A stretch of 36,062 nucleotides of DNA, taken from positions 1 to 36,062 of the forward strand of contig JAURZV010000021.1 in the NCBI GenBank assembly GCA_030653175.1, written 5' to 3'. The notes under the pieces were generated by a model, which was given only the letters and a program-made list of their open reading frames with translations, made no database searches and had not been told where the DNA came from. How positions within the stretch are numbered: position 1 is the stretch's first letter; every line of letters starts with the position of its first letter. The position numbers were made by a program, and so were the translations under genes. Origin of the DNA: Methylobacter sp. (GTDB lineage Bacteria > Pseudomonadota > Gammaproteobacteria > Methylococcales > Methylomonadaceae). Below, in pieces: positions 1-6,944 of this stretch.

Positions 1-358
1 AGGCCGGAATAAGCCTGTTTGAGCGGAAGCGAAAACAGGTGTTTCCGGCGCACACCGCGCAAATCGCCGGAAACGCCCACCCAGCGCTACCGCTTGGGTG
101 GTCTATTCCGGCCTACGTTACTGTTTATCGTGTGGTCATGCCTGATCTTCCAAACCCGGGTGATCACCAGCCTCGCAGGCCGGAATAAGCCTGTTTGAGC
201 GGAAGCGAAAACAGGTGTTTCCGGCGCACACCGCGCAAATCGCCGGAAACGCCCACCCAGCGCTACCGCTTGGGTGGTCTTATTCCGGCCTACGTTACTG
301 TTTATCGTGTGGTCATGCCTGATTCATCGGAAAACTTCCAAACCCGGGTAATCACCAG
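1..358. repeat. Direct duplication of a REP-like palindromic block with the tonB 3' end
   Basis: Positions 1-170 and 177-358 are near-identical direct copies. Each begins with GGCCGGAATAAG, and the second carries the inverted match CTTATTCCGGCC at 279-290, so each unit is a palindromic element of about 115 bp. Inside are further hairpins: CCTGTTT/AAACAGG, GTTTCCGGCG/CGCCGGAAAC and ACCCAGCG/CGCTTGGGT. The outer arm read as GTAGGCCGGAATAAG resembles enterobacterial REP sequences. The left copy also holds a decayed fragment of the tonB 3' end (about 126-170), with an 11-base deletion relative to 301-358. The left boundary is cut by the window. Confidence 0.8.
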
Positions 359-1180
359 AACATCAAGCTCTTTTCGCAACTCTGCGGGTAATGGTGCAAA
401 TGGCGCACTCATCCGGACAATTCTTTTAGCCGCCTCATCCAATGCAGGATTTCCCGAAGACTGGTTGATGCGTATGCTGTAAATACTGCCGTCTGCTTTA
501 ATTCCGACATCCATGGTTAAGGTGCCGGAAAAGTTTTTCTTGGTCGCTGCTTCAGGATAATTAAGATTGCCGGTACGCTCCACTTTATCTTCCCAATCTT
601 TCATGTATTGGGCTGCAACGTATTTATGGGCGCTCACCGAGTCAACAAATTTTATCTTGGTTTGCTCGGCAGTCTGCTGATTGAGCCTGATTTCAGTACC
701 CAATTGTGCAATTTGTTGCTGTAGCATCTCCGCCGTCAATTGCGGGTGTTTTTCAGTATGCTGACCGGTATCCGGCTTGCTTGCGGTAACGATCTTTTTT
801 TCCGCTTTTTTCTGGGTGATCAGTTTTCTCGCCGCTTTGGGCTCACTGTGTTCGGGCTCGCTCTTTTTTACCTGCTTGGCCGGGCTATTGCCTTGGCTGG
901 GCTGTTGTTGCGGAGGCGGCTCCGGCTTCTTGCTTTGTTCCCCCGCACCGATCTGATTTTCCTGTGCCAACAATTGCGCCTTTTCAGGCGCTTTTTTGGC
1001 CGGCATATTGACCAAGGTAATATCAATAGAACGGCTGACTTGCTCCGGCTGCGGCACGGTGAAATTAACCCCCAGTCCGATCACAACATGAATTACGGCC
1101 GCTAAAAATAAGGCGATCAATAACGAATCATTATTAGACAGCGGCGCAGGTGGTTCAAACATTACCTGATTTGTTCTCAT
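302..1180 (-). CDS. tonB: Energy transducer TonB family protein
   Basis: A 292-residue inner-membrane protein expected to transmit proton-motive force, via ExbB/ExbD, to outer-membrane receptors. One membrane segment lies at about residues 18-40. A long Pro/Lys/Gln/Glu-rich periplasmic linker follows, with a PEPPPQQQP run near residues 86-94. The C-terminal TonB domain covers roughly 200-285, including YPEAA, the GTLTMDVGI strand and the closing ITRVWKF strand. The start overlaps the gshB stop as ATGA, so the two genes are translationally coupled; gshB beside a tonB-like gene is a familiar gammaproteobacterial arrangement. The last codons run into the palindromic repeat block at 177-358. No exbB or exbD is adjacent, so the receptor partner is unknown. 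Confidence 0.85.
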   Translation of the reverse strand: MRTNQVMFEPPAPLSNNDSLLIALFLAAVIHVVIGLGVNFTVPQPEQVSRSIDITLVNMPAKKAPEKAQLLAQENQIGAGEQSKKPEPPPQQQPSQGNSPAKQVKKSEPEHSEPKAARKLITQKKAEKKIVTASKPDTGQHTEKHPQLTAEMLQQQIAQLGTEIRLNQQTAEQTKIKFVDSVSAHKYVAAQYMKDWEDKVERTGNLNYPEAATKKNFSGTLTMDVGIKADGSIYSIRINQSSGNPALDEAAKRIVRMSAPFAPLPAELRKELDVLVITRVWKFSDESGMTTR

Positions 1181-2124
1181 TGCAGGGTCGTTTCAATATG
1201 ATCCATTAATTGACCGCAAATATTCAATCCAAACTGGCGATCCAATTCCTGAACGCAAGTCGGACTGGTGACATTAATTTCGGTCAGCGTATCGCCAATC
1301 ACATCAATGCCGACAAAAATCAGGCCTTTGTCCCGTAATGTAGGCCCGACCTGGCCGGCAATCCAGCGATCCCGTTCGGTTAATGGACGGCCTTCGGCAC
1401 GCCCGCCCGCCGCCAGATTGCCGCGGGTTTCGCCCTGGGCAGGGATGCGCGCCAGAGCATACGGTATGACTTCGCCATTAACCAGCAATATACGTTTATC
1501 GCCGTCTACAATTTGCGGCAAGTATTTTTGCGCCATCACATAGCGGCTGTTGTATTGGGTCATGGTTTCCAAAATCACGCTAAGATTGGGATCGCCCTGA
1601 CGCAAATGGAAAATAGAGGTGCCGCCCATGCCATCCAGCGGCTTTAAAATTATTTCGCCCTGCTCCAGTAAAAAACTCCTGATTCTGGCGGGCTCTCTGG
1701 CAACCAGGGTTTCCGCGCAGCACTGCGGAAACCACGCGGTAAAAAGCTTTTCATTGGCATCCCGCAACGACTGCGGTTTGTTGATCACATAAACTCCCAT
1801 ACTTTCCGCGCGTTCCAGCAAGTAGGTTGCATAAATATATTCCTGATCGAAAGGCGGATCCTTGCGCATCATAATCACATCCAGCTCATCCAGAGGAATG
1901 TCCTGCTCCGCCGTAAACCCGTACCAATTTTTTTCATCCCGCTGAACTTTAATCATCCGCGTCCTGGCATAAGCCCTGCCGTTTCGGAGGAACAAGTCAT
2001 TGAGTTCCATATAATGCAGATCCCAGCCTCTGGCCTGCGCTTCAAGTAACATTGCAAAACTGGTGTCTTTTTTTATGTTGATATGGTCGATGGAATCCAT
2101 GACCATGCCGAGCTTAATGGGCAT
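1177..2124 (-). CDS. gshB: Glutathione synthetase
   Basis: A 315-residue cytoplasmic ATP-grasp ligase that joins gamma-glutamylcysteine and glycine to make glutathione. The N-terminus (MPIKLGMVMDSIDHINI) is characteristic of GshB. The ATP-grasp core shows ILKPLDGMGGTSIF near residues 157-170, and the C-terminal metal and substrate region ends with EINVTSPTCVQELD. Length is normal for the family. It is first in a two-gene minus-strand unit, with its stop overlapping the tonB start by 4 nt. The neighbouring repeat at 2145-2216 may supply upstream structure. Nothing looks damaged. Confidence 0.95.
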   Translation of the reverse strand: MPIKLGMVMDSIDHINIKKDTSFAMLLEAQARGWDLHYMELNDLFLRNGRAYARTRMIKVQRDEKNWYGFTAEQDIPLDELDVIMMRKDPPFDQEYIYATYLLERAESMGVYVINKPQSLRDANEKLFTAWFPQCCAETLVAREPARIRSFLLEQGEIILKPLDGMGGTSIFHLRQGDPNLSVILETMTQYNSRYVMAQKYLPQIVDGDKRILLVNGEVIPYALARIPAQGETRGNLAAGGRAEGRPLTERDRWIAGQVGPTLRDKGLIFVGIDVIGDTLTEINVTSPTCVQELDRQFGLNICGQLMDHIETTLQ

Positions 2125-2243
2125 TATTTTTTCCTGATAAGTACGTTAGGTGCAAGGCGCAAGGCTAAAGGCGCAAGGCTAAAAATATGCGCCTTTAACC
2201 TTTCGCCTTGTACCCTTCATCTTACCCATTTTATAGATTGTTA
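2125..2243. repeat. Short tandem and inverted repeat between gshB and rpmB
   Basis: This divergent intergenic stretch contains a 14-base tandem unit, GGCGCAAGGCTAAA, twice in a row at about 2156-2183. The partly complementary GCGCCTTTAACC and TTTCGCCTTG follow at about 2190-2210, so the region can fold into a hairpin. No gene is seen. Confidence 0.6.
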
Positions 2244-2272
2244 TTTACCTTGAAAAGATTTTTTGGTATAAA
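2244..2272 (+). promoter_or_regulatory. Candidate sigma-70 promoter for rpmB-rpmG
   Basis: A -35-like TTTACC (2244-2249) is separated by 17 bp from a -10-like TATAAA (2267-2272). It lies 43 bp upstream of the rpmB start, in the divergent gap with gshB. Inferred from sequence match only. Confidence 0.45.
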
Positions 2273-2315
2273 GCTCGGCTAACTTTTGAATTTAGGCACG
2301 CATTAGGGGTTAATC

Positions 2316-2552
2316 ATGTCCAGAGTATGTCAAGTAACAGGTAAACGCCCGGTTACAGGTAACAACGTTTCACACGCTAATAACAGAACTAAAAGACGCT
2401 TTTGTCCGAATCTGCAACACCACAGATTCTGGGTAGAGAGCGAAAACCGCTGGGTTCGCCTCAGAATTTCCACCAAAGGCATGCGCATCATTGACAAGAA
2501 AGGTATTGATGCCGTTCTTGCGGATTTGCGTAAATCCGGCGATAACTCTTAA
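2316..2552 (+). CDS. rpmB: 50S ribosomal protein L28
   Basis: A 78-residue component of the large ribosomal subunit. The sequence starts [12 protein letters not shown] and contains [13 protein letters not shown] and [14 protein letters not shown], the conserved L28 signatures, at full family length. It is followed 12 bp later by rpmG, the usual rpmB-rpmG dicistron. A GGGG/AGG-rich stretch precedes the ATG. The cysteine-poor N-terminus indicates the common L28 type with no zinc ribbon. Confidence 0.97.
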   Translation: MSRVCQVTGKRPVTGNNVSHANNRTKRRFCPNLQHHRFWVESENRWVRLRISTKGMRIIDKKGIDAVLADLRKSGDNS

Positions 2553-2564
2553 GAGGATAGAAAA

Positions 2565-2720
2565 ATGCGCGATAAAATTAAACTGATTTCGACCGAAGGA
2601 ACCGGGCACTTTTACACAACAACAAAAAACAAACGAACAATGCCCGAAAAAATGGAGATCAAAAAATTTGATCCTGTTGTTCGTAAACACGTTATTTACA
2701 AAGAAGCAAAAATCAAATAA
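2565..2720 (+). CDS. rpmG: 50S ribosomal protein L33
   Basis: A 51-residue large-subunit protein beginning [17 protein letters not shown] and ending KEAKIK. The [12 protein letters not shown] motif is diagnostic for L33. There is no CxxC pair, so this is the zinc-independent form. An AAGAGGATAG Shine-Dalgarno region sits just before the ATG. It is co-transcribed with rpmB. Full length for the family. Confidence 0.96.
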   Translation: MRDKIKLISTEGTGHFYTTTKNKRTMPEKMEIKKFDPVVRKHVIYKEAKIK

Positions 2721-2761
2721 TTATTTGGTTTTAAAAACTTCTTTTCGGTTTGCGTTCCTAA

Positions 2762-2780
2762 AGCGCCTGCTTTTGGCGCT
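2762..2780 (+). terminator. Possible terminator hairpin after rpmG
   Basis: A perfect 6-bp stem AGCGCC / GGCGCT with a 7-base loop lies 41 bp after the rpmG stop. No clear T tract follows, so function as an intrinsic terminator is uncertain. Confidence 0.4.
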
Positions 2781-2782
2781 CT

Positions 2783-2831
2783 CGGCAATTGCTCTACCTC
2801 CTGCATCCATGCAGTCGTCGGCAATTGCTCC
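2783..2831 (+). repeat. Dispersed repeat, copy A
   Basis: Carries GCTCTACCTCCTGCATCC followed by ATGCAGTCGTC and flanked on both sides by CGGCAATTGCTC. The same block recurs at 5891-5937 (inverted), 14117-14173 and 26641-26689. It fills the gap between rpmG and the convergent cNMP/rhodanese gene. Confidence 0.75.
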
Positions 2832-2922
2832 ATGGGCACAAACCCGGCATATCGTAACCCGGCATCTGCAAATCTGACTGTCGGGTTACACTCACGCTTT
2901 TATGCCCTGCGGGCGACTTGAC

Positions 2923-4362
2923 CTACCCTCCTTTTAGCTTATCCAGTACCTGGGTTAGCTTCTCCATCTGCTTATGCAGTATTCGGCATTGCTTTTCAGC
3001 ATGTTGCTTGTCAAATTCCAGTTTCATGCACTTATCATTGAGCTGTTGGTTGGTATTTTTGAGGGCTTCATTTTCAAATTTAAGAGCTTTTACCTGATCT
3101 TCCAAGATACTGGTAGTGGCGGCAGTCGTCGAATTATCGGCGGGGCGTTTCCTGTCATTACTTTCCAGAACATTCTTACTGGAAAGAGGGGTTTCATTTT
3201 CCGATTCAGGCGTAATATTCGACTTTATCGCCAGGGATGGCGTGTATGCCGCAAGCCTGTCGGGAACAGGTGCGGCGATCGCCAGGGATGGTGTGGATGC
3301 CGCAAGCCCGCCGGGAGCGGGCATAAGGCTTTCCATGCCGCCACTCAAAATCATTGCATCAATTTTATGCCTGAGCAATAAAAATGCGGCGGCTTCACTG
3401 GCCTTACCATCCTGACAAACAACAACGACAGGCTTTTCATGGCTCATTGTCTTAAGCTGCATTCTCAAGGAAAAAAAAGGCGCATTGATACTGCCCTCAA
3501 GATGACGATTTTCATAATCATCCTGCGAGCGGACATCCAGCAAAACCGCTCCCTTTTTTACCGCTTCCTGCATGCTTTCATAATCGACAAACTTTAAAGA
3601 AGGCTCTTTTATTAAGGATACAAATTGTTTTTTATCCAACCGCAATAAAACAATATCCGTCAGCGCCGTAATGGTTACATTTCTAGGTGCGCCGGAAAGC
3701 AATGCATCTTCGCCAAAGGTATCGCCGTTTGCCAGCTGAGCTAATTTAATTTCTTTTGCATTGGGTGACGGCTTACGTGTTAATAAGCATTGCCCATTTT
3801 TAATCAAATAATAATAGTCCCCTGTGCCACCTTGTTCGAGTATGGTTTCACCTTTTTTGAAATGAACGGCTTCCAATCTCATTAAGATTTTTTGCAAATT
3901 AGCGGGGGGGAGACGTTGAAAAATAGGCGACCGTAATAATGCTGTCATCCAGTCATCTGGATCGCCTTCTGTCTCGTCAATGACCATGTAACTGTTGTCC
4001 TCTTTATAAGCAAGGGAGGGTGGATTATTAACAATATCAGCATCCAGCCGCAAAAAACGCACCTTTCCGTTCGCGACTGCATCAATTTTTCTTGGGATCT
4101 GATGCGCCAGCGCAAACTTGGCAGAATCACTGTTTTCAGCAATGACTTCAACAACCAATCCAGCAGCCTGAAGAGTAACCTCGCCACTTATCAGATAAAC
4201 AAGTTGGGGGGATACATCACCTTTTTTAAACAAAAAACCGTCTTGTATTTCTTCGACCGTCATGTCAGCGCATAACGCATTAAACCGAGCGCCCGGCAAT
4301 GTTGCGAGCGGGATTAGCTTACGAATAATCAGCCCATCTTCAGAATTGACGCCTATAGCCAT
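2923..4362 (-). CDS. cNMP-binding and rhodanese domain protein with C-terminal coiled coil
   Basis: A 479-residue protein, probably cytoplasmic, with no signal peptide or membrane segment. Residues 1-110 resemble a degenerate cyclic-nucleotide-binding beta-roll. Residues about 142-252 form a clearer CNB domain, with FKKGETILEQGG and the phosphate-cassette-like FGEDALLSGAPRN. A rhodanese domain spans about 258-345 (LLDVRSQDDYENRHLEGSI) and has a loop CQDGKAS whose Cys316 could carry a persulfide. A low-complexity linker with the repeat TPSLAI follows, then a charged coiled coil from about 418 to the end. There is no DNA-binding or kinase module. The likely role is a ligand-gated sulfur-transfer or redox sensor or scaffold; this is inference. 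It is divergent from the htrA gene 104 bp away, so shared regulation is possible. Confidence 0.75.
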   Translation of the reverse strand: MAIGVNSEDGLIIRKLIPLATLPGARFNALCADMTVEEIQDGFLFKKGDVSPQLVYLISGEVTLQAAGLVVEVIAENSDSAKFALAHQIPRKIDAVANGKVRFLRLDADIVNNPPSLAYKEDNSYMVIDETEGDPDDWMTALLRSPIFQRLPPANLQKILMRLEAVHFKKGETILEQGGTGDYYYLIKNGQCLLTRKPSPNAKEIKLAQLANGDTFGEDALLSGAPRNVTITALTDIVLLRLDKKQFVSLIKEPSLKFVDYESMQEAVKKGAVLLDVRSQDDYENRHLEGSINAPFFSLRMQLKTMSHEKPVVVVCQDGKASEAAAFLLLRHKIDAMILSGGMESLMPAPGGLAASTPSLAIAAPVPDRLAAYTPSLAIKSNITPESENETPLSSKNVLESNDRKRPADNSTTAATTSILEDQVKALKFENEALKNTNQQLNDKCMKLEFDKQHAEKQCRILHKQMEKLTQVLDKLKGG

Positions 4363-4466
4363 TTAAATATTCTAAGCAAGACAACAGTCAAATGACAACG
4401 TTGATTTTTAAAAAAACTACTTTACCACACCTTGCATTAAACATTTTTACACATATATTGTAGGTT

Positions 4467-5861
4467 ATGTATGTTTCACAAATACGGAAAAACCTGATGA
4501 ATACTAAACCTGTAAAGCAGCTGTTATTTATAACTTTTTTATCCATTTATTTTTGTATAACCACGGCCGTACAGGCCGCTTTACCGCCTTACGCAGAGGG
4601 ACAGGCATTACCGTCGCTGGCTCCCATGCTTGAACGCAGCATGCCGGCAGTGGTTAATATTTCAACCTCGACCAATATTACGGTGAGTGAGAATCCACTG
4701 ATGCAGGGCCCGGTTTTTCGCCAATTTTTTAATATACCCGACCAGCAACTGCGGCGGCAGCAAAGAAACAGCCTGGGCTCCGGCGTTATTATCGACAGTA
4801 AGCAAGGTCTGGTTCTAACCAACAACCATGTTATCGACAAGGCGGACACCATCACGGTGACCTTGAATGATGGCCGTCAGCTCTCCGCTAAATTGATCGG
4901 TACCGACCCTGAAGCGGATGTCGCTATCGTTCAGATTCCTGCCGATAACTTAACCATGTTGCCCATTGCCGATTCCAGACAGCTGAAAGTCGGCGATTTT
5001 GTTGTCGCCATCGGCAATCCGTTCGGCTTGGGGCAGACCGTAACATCGGGCATAGTCAGCGCCTTGGGGCGTTCCGGCCTTGGCATAGAAGGCTACGAAG
5101 ATTTCATCCAGACCGACGCCTCAATCAATCCCGGCAATTCAGGCGGTGCACTGGTCAACCTGCGTGGTGAACTTGTCGGCATGAATACCGCAATTCTGGC
5201 CCCCACCGGCGGTAATGTCGGCATCGGTTTTGCAATTCCATCCAATATGATCATGACCATCAAGGAATCGCTGGTCAAGCACGGCGAAGTTCGACGCGGC
5301 TTATTGGGCGTAACCACACAGGATCTGACGCCCGAGCTGGTCAAGGCATTTAATTTAAAAAACATACAAGGCGCCGCGATCAGCCGGGTTGAAAGCAACT
5401 CGCCCGCTGCAAAAGCAGGGCTGGAGCCGGGCGACATTATTGTTTCAGCCAATGGCCGCCCCATTAAAAACAGCCATGACATACGCAATATCGTCGGCCT
5501 AATGCAAATTGGCGACAAAGTCGACCTGGAGTATTTTCGCAGAGGCGAAAAAATGCAGGTTACCGCGACAATCGGCAAACAGGAGTTGCCGAGGCTGGCA
5601 GGAAATCAACTGCATAATTCGTTACAAGGCGCGCTGTTAAGCACAACGCTAAAAGGTCAGGTTGAAGGCGTTTTAATTGAAAAAATCGACACAGCTTCCG
5701 GTGCATGGCGCGCAGGCTTGCGTCCCGGCGACGTTATCGTGTCGGCAAATCGCTATCGCGTTCGTAATATCGAGGAATTAAAGCAGGTGGTTGATCCGAA
5801 CAGCCCTTTGCTAATTAACATTCAACGAGGACAGGAGGGGTTCTTCGTTGTGTTAAAATAA
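4467..5861 (+). CDS. degQ: Periplasmic serine endoprotease, HtrA/DegQ/MucD type
   Basis: A 464-residue trypsin-like protease of envelope protein quality control. An N-terminal signal peptide ends near VQA-ALPP (residues 36-40). The catalytic triad is visible as His121 in LTNNHVID, Asp151 in EADVAIVQI and Ser225 in NPGNSGGAL. Two PDZ domains follow, at about 270-365 (GLLGVTTQDLTPEL; SPAAKAGLEPGDIIV) and 385-460 (AWRAGLRPGDVIV), as in DegQ or MucD. An alternative start at 4497 (MNTKPVKQLL) would give a more typical signal peptide; neither start has a strong ribosome binding site. It is not next to rpoE or muc genes, so DegP, DegQ and MucD cannot be told apart by context. Confidence 0.92.
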   Translation: MYVSQIRKNLMNTKPVKQLLFITFLSIYFCITTAVQAALPPYAEGQALPSLAPMLERSMPAVVNISTSTNITVSENPLMQGPVFRQFFNIPDQQLRRQQRNSLGSGVIIDSKQGLVLTNNHVIDKADTITVTLNDGRQLSAKLIGTDPEADVAIVQIPADNLTMLPIADSRQLKVGDFVVAIGNPFGLGQTVTSGIVSALGRSGLGIEGYEDFIQTDASINPGNSGGALVNLRGELVGMNTAILAPTGGNVGIGFAIPSNMIMTIKESLVKHGEVRRGLLGVTTQDLTPELVKAFNLKNIQGAAISRVESNSPAAKAGLEPGDIIVSANGRPIKNSHDIRNIVGLMQIGDKVDLEYFRRGEKMQVTATIGKQELPRLAGNQLHNSLQGALLSTTLKGQVEGVLIEKIDTASGAWRAGLRPGDVIVSANRYRVRNIEELKQVVDPNSPLLINIQRGQEGFFVVLK

Positions 5862-5871
5862 AACCATATTT

Positions 5872-6006
5872 GTAGGGGCGAGACCGGTTCGACTGCATGG
5901 ATGCAGGAGGTAGAGCAACGCAGGAGCAGTTGCCGAGGCCGCCCTTTTTTCCGGATCACCCCAAGATCACACTGCATTACTCAGGCGACCTGCCGGTCGC
6001 CCCTAC
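5872..6006. repeat. Inverted-repeat element with a nested dispersed repeat (copy B)
   Basis: The ends GTAGGGGCGAGACCGG (5872-5887) and CCGGTCGCCCCTAC (5993-6006) are inverted repeats of the same family as the palindrome at 9611-9638. Between them lies copy B of the dispersed repeat in inverted orientation (5891-5937), containing GATGCAGGAGGTAGAGC. The element fills the degQ-moaB gap. No protein is supported here, although ATG codons occur. Confidence 0.75.
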
Positions 6007-6018
6007 GCTTCGAAGACA

Positions 6019-6540
6019 ATGAACACAGAAAAACAATTCATCCCTTTAAACATCGCCATACTGGTCGTTTCCGACAGCCGCACCGATACCGATGATGTAT
6101 CCGGCAAAACGCTAATAGAACGCGTAACCGATGCAGGACATCAGGTTATCGAAAAAAAAATAGTGCCTGATGACATTTATCAAATCAGGGCGGCTGTTTC
6201 AAACTGGATTGCCGCAGATGACGTCAATGTCGTCATCTGCACCGGCGGCACCGGCGTAACCGGCAGGGATGGTACGCCTGAGGCGGTTGCGCCGTTGCTG
6301 GACAAAATGCTGGACGGTTTTGGCGAAATCTTCAGGATGCTTTCCTATCAGGATATTAAAACTTCAACCATCCAGTCCAGAGCAATTGCAGGGGTCGCCA
6401 ATGCGACCTATATCTTTTGCCTGCCCGGCTCATCCGGAGCCTGTCGCACCGCTTGGGATACCCTGATCAAGGAACAGCTCGATCACCGCACCCGCCCCTG
6501 CAATCTGGTGCAGCTCATGCCCAGGCTTATGGAAAAATAA
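6019..6540 (+). CDS. moaB: Molybdenum cofactor biosynthesis protein B
   Basis: A 173-residue cytoplasmic MogA/MoaB-fold protein that binds or adenylylates molybdopterin. The N-terminal strand is IAILVVSDSRT, and the conserved ICTGGTGVTGRDGTPEAV loop at about 74-91 holds the MPT-binding GGTG motif. FCLPGSSGACRTAWD follows near 133-147. Length and the C-terminal CNLVQLMPRL fit MoaB rather than MogA. Its stop overlaps the next start (TAATG), so it heads a coupled unit with the DUF423 gene and pepN. No other molybdenum genes are in the window. Confidence 0.93.
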   Translation: MNTEKQFIPLNIAILVVSDSRTDTDDVSGKTLIERVTDAGHQVIEKKIVPDDIYQIRAAVSNWIAADDVNVVICTGGTGVTGRDGTPEAVAPLLDKMLDGFGEIFRMLSYQDIKTSTIQSRAIAGVANATYIFCLPGSSGACRTAWDTLIKEQLDHRTRPCNLVQLMPRLMEK

Positions 6541-6944
6541 TGAAACCGGTTTTTTTATTGCTCGGCGCGTTAAGCGCATTAATCGGTGTCGGTATGGGTG
6601 CATTCGGCGCTCACGGCTTAAAAACCGTCATCAGCCCGGAGATGCTAACCGTCTACCAAACCGGTGTGACTTACCAAATGTGGCATGCGCTGGGACTGAT
6701 AGGCATTGCCCTGACCCACCGGCAAGCGCCGGACTCCAAATTATTGCACTGGGCCGGGTGGCTGATGTTCGCGGGCATTTTACTGTTTTCCGGCAGCTTG
6801 TATGCTCTGGCATTACTCAATCATACCTGGCTAGGCATGATCACTCCCTTCGGCGGCGTTTGTTTTTTGACAGCCTGGTTATTAATCACACTGTTCGCCA
6901 ACCAAAACATCAGATCTTCCGATCACAACAGCAGGTATAAATAA
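6540..6944 (+). CDS. DUF423 family small membrane protein
   Basis: A 134-residue inner-membrane protein with about four hydrophobic helices. It starts MKPVFLLLGALSALIGVG and contains the DUF423 hallmark GAFGAHGLK near residues 21-29, plus YQTGVTYQMWHALGL. The function of the family (YgdD-like) is not established. The start is the ATG inside TAATG at the moaB stop, and the gene ends in another TAATG that begins pepN. Both junctions are one-base overlaps implying translational coupling. Confidence 0.85.
   Translation: MKPVFLLLGALSALIGVGMGAFGAHGLKTVISPEMLTVYQTGVTYQMWHALGLIGIALTHRQAPDSKLLHWAGWLMFAGILLFSGSLYALALLNHTWLGMITPFGGVCFLTAWLLITLFANQNIRSSDHNSRYK

Noticed and set aside
5901-6095. Small coding region between degQ and moaB
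   Set aside because: It lies in inverted-repeat DNA, overlaps the moaB start and has no recognisable protein features.
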